Assembly: GCA_050010115.1 (NCBI GenBank)
Contig: JBEKLQ010000043.1
Span: 1 to 29,253, forward strand
DNA length: 29,253 nucleotides
Direction of reading: 5' to 3'
DNA from: JAKACA01 sp050010115
GTDB taxonomy: Bacteria > Actinomycetota > Acidimicrobiia > Acidimicrobiales > Bog-793
The notes under the pieces were generated by a model. The model saw only the letters and a program-made list of their open reading frames with translations, searched no databases and was not told the DNA's origin. The first letter of the stretch is position 1, and each line of letters opens with the position of its first letter. This document shows positions 28,030-29,253 of the stretch, piece by piece. The translations under genes were made by a program, and so were the position numbers.

Positions 28030-28067
28030 CGGCCGGTTAGCTGACTCACGGCCGCTTAGCTGACTCA
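28030..28067 (+). repeat. Tandem 19-bp repeat between convergent genes
   Basis: CGGCCGGTTAGCTGACTCA (28030-28048) is followed directly by a copy with one change (28049-28067). A shorter related piece (GGGCCGTTTCTGA) comes next. The second copy includes the stop of the Rsm22-type gene. It probably arose by slippage. Confidence 0.7.
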
Positions 28068-29084
28068 GGGCCGTTTCTGAGCCGGGTCCCCCTCTGCTGC
28101 GGGTCCGAGGAGATCGGTGGGAACTGCGTCACCCCACTCGAGCTTCGCGGCGGTGCGATAGCTCGGATGTGACTGCCCGAACGGAAGCTTGGCGATGTCC
28201 CGGCCACGACACGCCGTCAGTTCGACGAAACGCCGCCTGTACGTGGGGTGCCTGACAACGCGGGCTGCGGCTCTCACGGCGCCAGGTTGCTTGGCGAAGG
28301 CTACGTAGCTGAACTTCTCGTCCTCGAAGGGGAGCTCGCCGTCCTTCAGTTGGCGATGGATCGCCGAGCGGTTCACGCGGGCGGCGAAGTGGCACCAGTC
28401 GTCGCCGCTGATCGGGCACGGCCCGTCATGTGGGCATGGGGCAACGAGGTGGGCACCTTCGCTCAACAGATGGTTTCGTAGGGCTCGGATGCGTTCGAAA
28501 CCCGCAGGCGTTCCGGGCTCGACTATGACCAGGCAGCCTTTGGTGAGACGCCAGGCGGTGGTGACGACCGTTCGCGCTGTTGCCGGCGCGAGCTCGCCGA
28601 TCACGTAACAGGCGGTGACGAGATCCGCTGCATCGGCCAGCCCGGGGAGGTCTGCGGGGAGCTCTGCGCTGATGTCGCCTCGCCGCCATTCCCAGTGGCT
28701 GAACCGGATCTCGTCGTCCGCCGCGGCGAGCTGCCGTCCTACCTCGAGCATCCGTTCGTCGCCATCGATCAAGACGACTTTGCTGATGTGCGGCCAGACG
28801 TGGGCAGCCGCCCACGCCGCCGCCCCGGGCCCAGCGCCAAGATCCAGCTGCGTCCCGGGCTGGAAACCCGCCCACGCGCTCGCCACCTCCCCCATCGCGC
28901 TGCGCGCCGCCGCCATCGTGGCGGGAAGGCGGGTGGCGAGGTAGGCAAGGGCTTCCTGGCGTGAGAGCAGCCCAGTGCCGGTGCCGGCGCGGTAGCGCGC
29001 CGAGATTCCCTGGGCGGCTTTTGTGAGGTCGCCGAGGTGCGTCTCTTTGATGACGTTGGCGATCGCCCGATCGGGGTACGTCAC
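28065..29084 (-). CDS. Rsm22-family methyltransferase-like protein
   Basis: The 339-aa protein has a SAM-dependent methyltransferase core: LDLGAGPGAAAWAA (about 79-92), VVLIDGDERML for the ribose-binding acid, and VTACYVIGEL. The Rsm22 signature follows, with APCPHDGPCP and WCHFAARVNRS and then LKDGELPFEDEKFSYVAF. The clustered cysteines (CPH, CP, WC) are the metal or Fe-S site known in mitochondrial Rsm22/METTL17. The family binds the small ribosomal subunit; in mitochondria it helps its assembly, and methyl transfer is not proven for every member. The final 20 residues are variable. The start codon is taken as 29084. Confidence 0.85.
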   Translation of the reverse strand: MTYPDRAIANVIKETHLGDLTKAAQGISARYRAGTGTGLLSRQEALAYLATRLPATMAAARSAMGEVASAWAGFQPGTQLDLGAGPGAAAWAAAHVWPHISKVVLIDGDERMLEVGRQLAAADDEIRFSHWEWRRGDISAELPADLPGLADAADLVTACYVIGELAPATARTVVTTAWRLTKGCLVIVEPGTPAGFERIRALRNHLLSEGAHLVAPCPHDGPCPISGDDWCHFAARVNRSAIHRQLKDGELPFEDEKFSYVAFAKQPGAVRAAARVVRHPTYRRRFVELTACRGRDIAKLPFGQSHPSYRTAAKLEWGDAVPTDLLGPAAEGDPAQKRP

Positions 29085-29152
29085 GCTGCGACGGTGTGGG
29101 CGAGGCTGAATGGGCGCACTAACCCAGTCTGCCCGTTGTCACACCCCCCTGA

Positions 29153-29174
29153 TACGATCACGAACGTTCGTTCG
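29153..29174 (+). promoter_or_regulatory. Candidate LexA (SOS) box and promoter of a gene beyond the window
   Basis: CGAACGTTCGTTCG (29161-29174) fits the actinobacterial/Bacillus-type LexA consensus GAAC-N4-GTTC. It sits just after TACGAT (29153-29158), a -10-like box, where a repressor would block initiation. The last bases of the window, GAAGGAG, look like a ribosome-binding site, so a rightward gene should start a few bases past the edge. From 29085 to 29152 I see no gene. Confidence 0.6.
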
Positions 29175-29253
29175 GTGGTGTGCTTGCCTCCGGCGGTCCT
29201 CGCGCTTGGGCGCCTTGTCAGTCCGTGCTGCTGTGCCGTGGCGCTCGAAGGAG

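Overview
The window is GC-rich bacterial DNA with tightly coupled genes (many ATGA/GTGA overlaps), several likely leaderless starts (TANNNT placed 6-8 nt before a start codon), WhiB-type GIWGG motif remnants, an actinophage-style small terminase and a candidate actinobacterial SOS box. This points to an actinomycete, possibly an uncultured member of the Acidimicrobiia. The phylum is inferred with fair confidence; the class is only a guess.

Left flank (1-1722): the end of a probably secreted protein, a strong hairpin, a VapBC toxin-antitoxin pair with a palindromic operator, a broken tyrosine-integrase gene whose catalytic Tyr is lost, and a 3' half copy of a tRNA-Val. This looks like the worn end of an older element in the same tRNA site.

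Integrated element (about 1703-14947, 13.2 kb): bounded by a 20-bp exact repeat lying in tRNA-Val(CAC), which is intact at the right end. Right to left it holds a three-gene DUF6941/DUF4258/DUF2283 module, a tyrosine integrase, an XRE repressor, a compact divergent promoter switch, and a leftward replication operon (Xis-like protein, a 90-aa protein, RepA-like ATPase). An iteron-like cluster follows, then a small CxxC protein, a RusA-like resolvase and two paralogous small proteins. Next is a packaging block (small terminase, zinc-ribbon protein, HK97-type capsid, small capsid-adjacent protein). The left arm carries cargo: an unknown 383-aa protein, two SHOCT proteins and two WhiB-like remnants. 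No large terminase, portal, protease or tail gene was found. The layout resembles the M. tuberculosis phiRv1/phiRv2 elements and capsid-encoding phage satellites, so it is probably a phage satellite rather than a complete prophage.

Right flank (15000-29253): chromosomal genes. A quinone-oxidoreductase-like enzyme is divergent from an acidic-repeat membrane protein. Then come four translationally coupled genes (fatty acyl-CoA reductase fused to a HAD domain, zinc alcohol dehydrogenase, divergent LarA-like protein, PlsC-like acyltransferase) that look like an uncharacterised lipid pathway. After these are an SDR, a PH-like protein with a GntR/UTRA regulator, a TauE/SafE-DUF1634 transporter pair, an Fpg/Nei DNA glycosylase and an Rsm22-type methyltransferase. 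A candidate LexA box and a ribosome-binding site lie at the right edge, just before a gene that starts outside the window.
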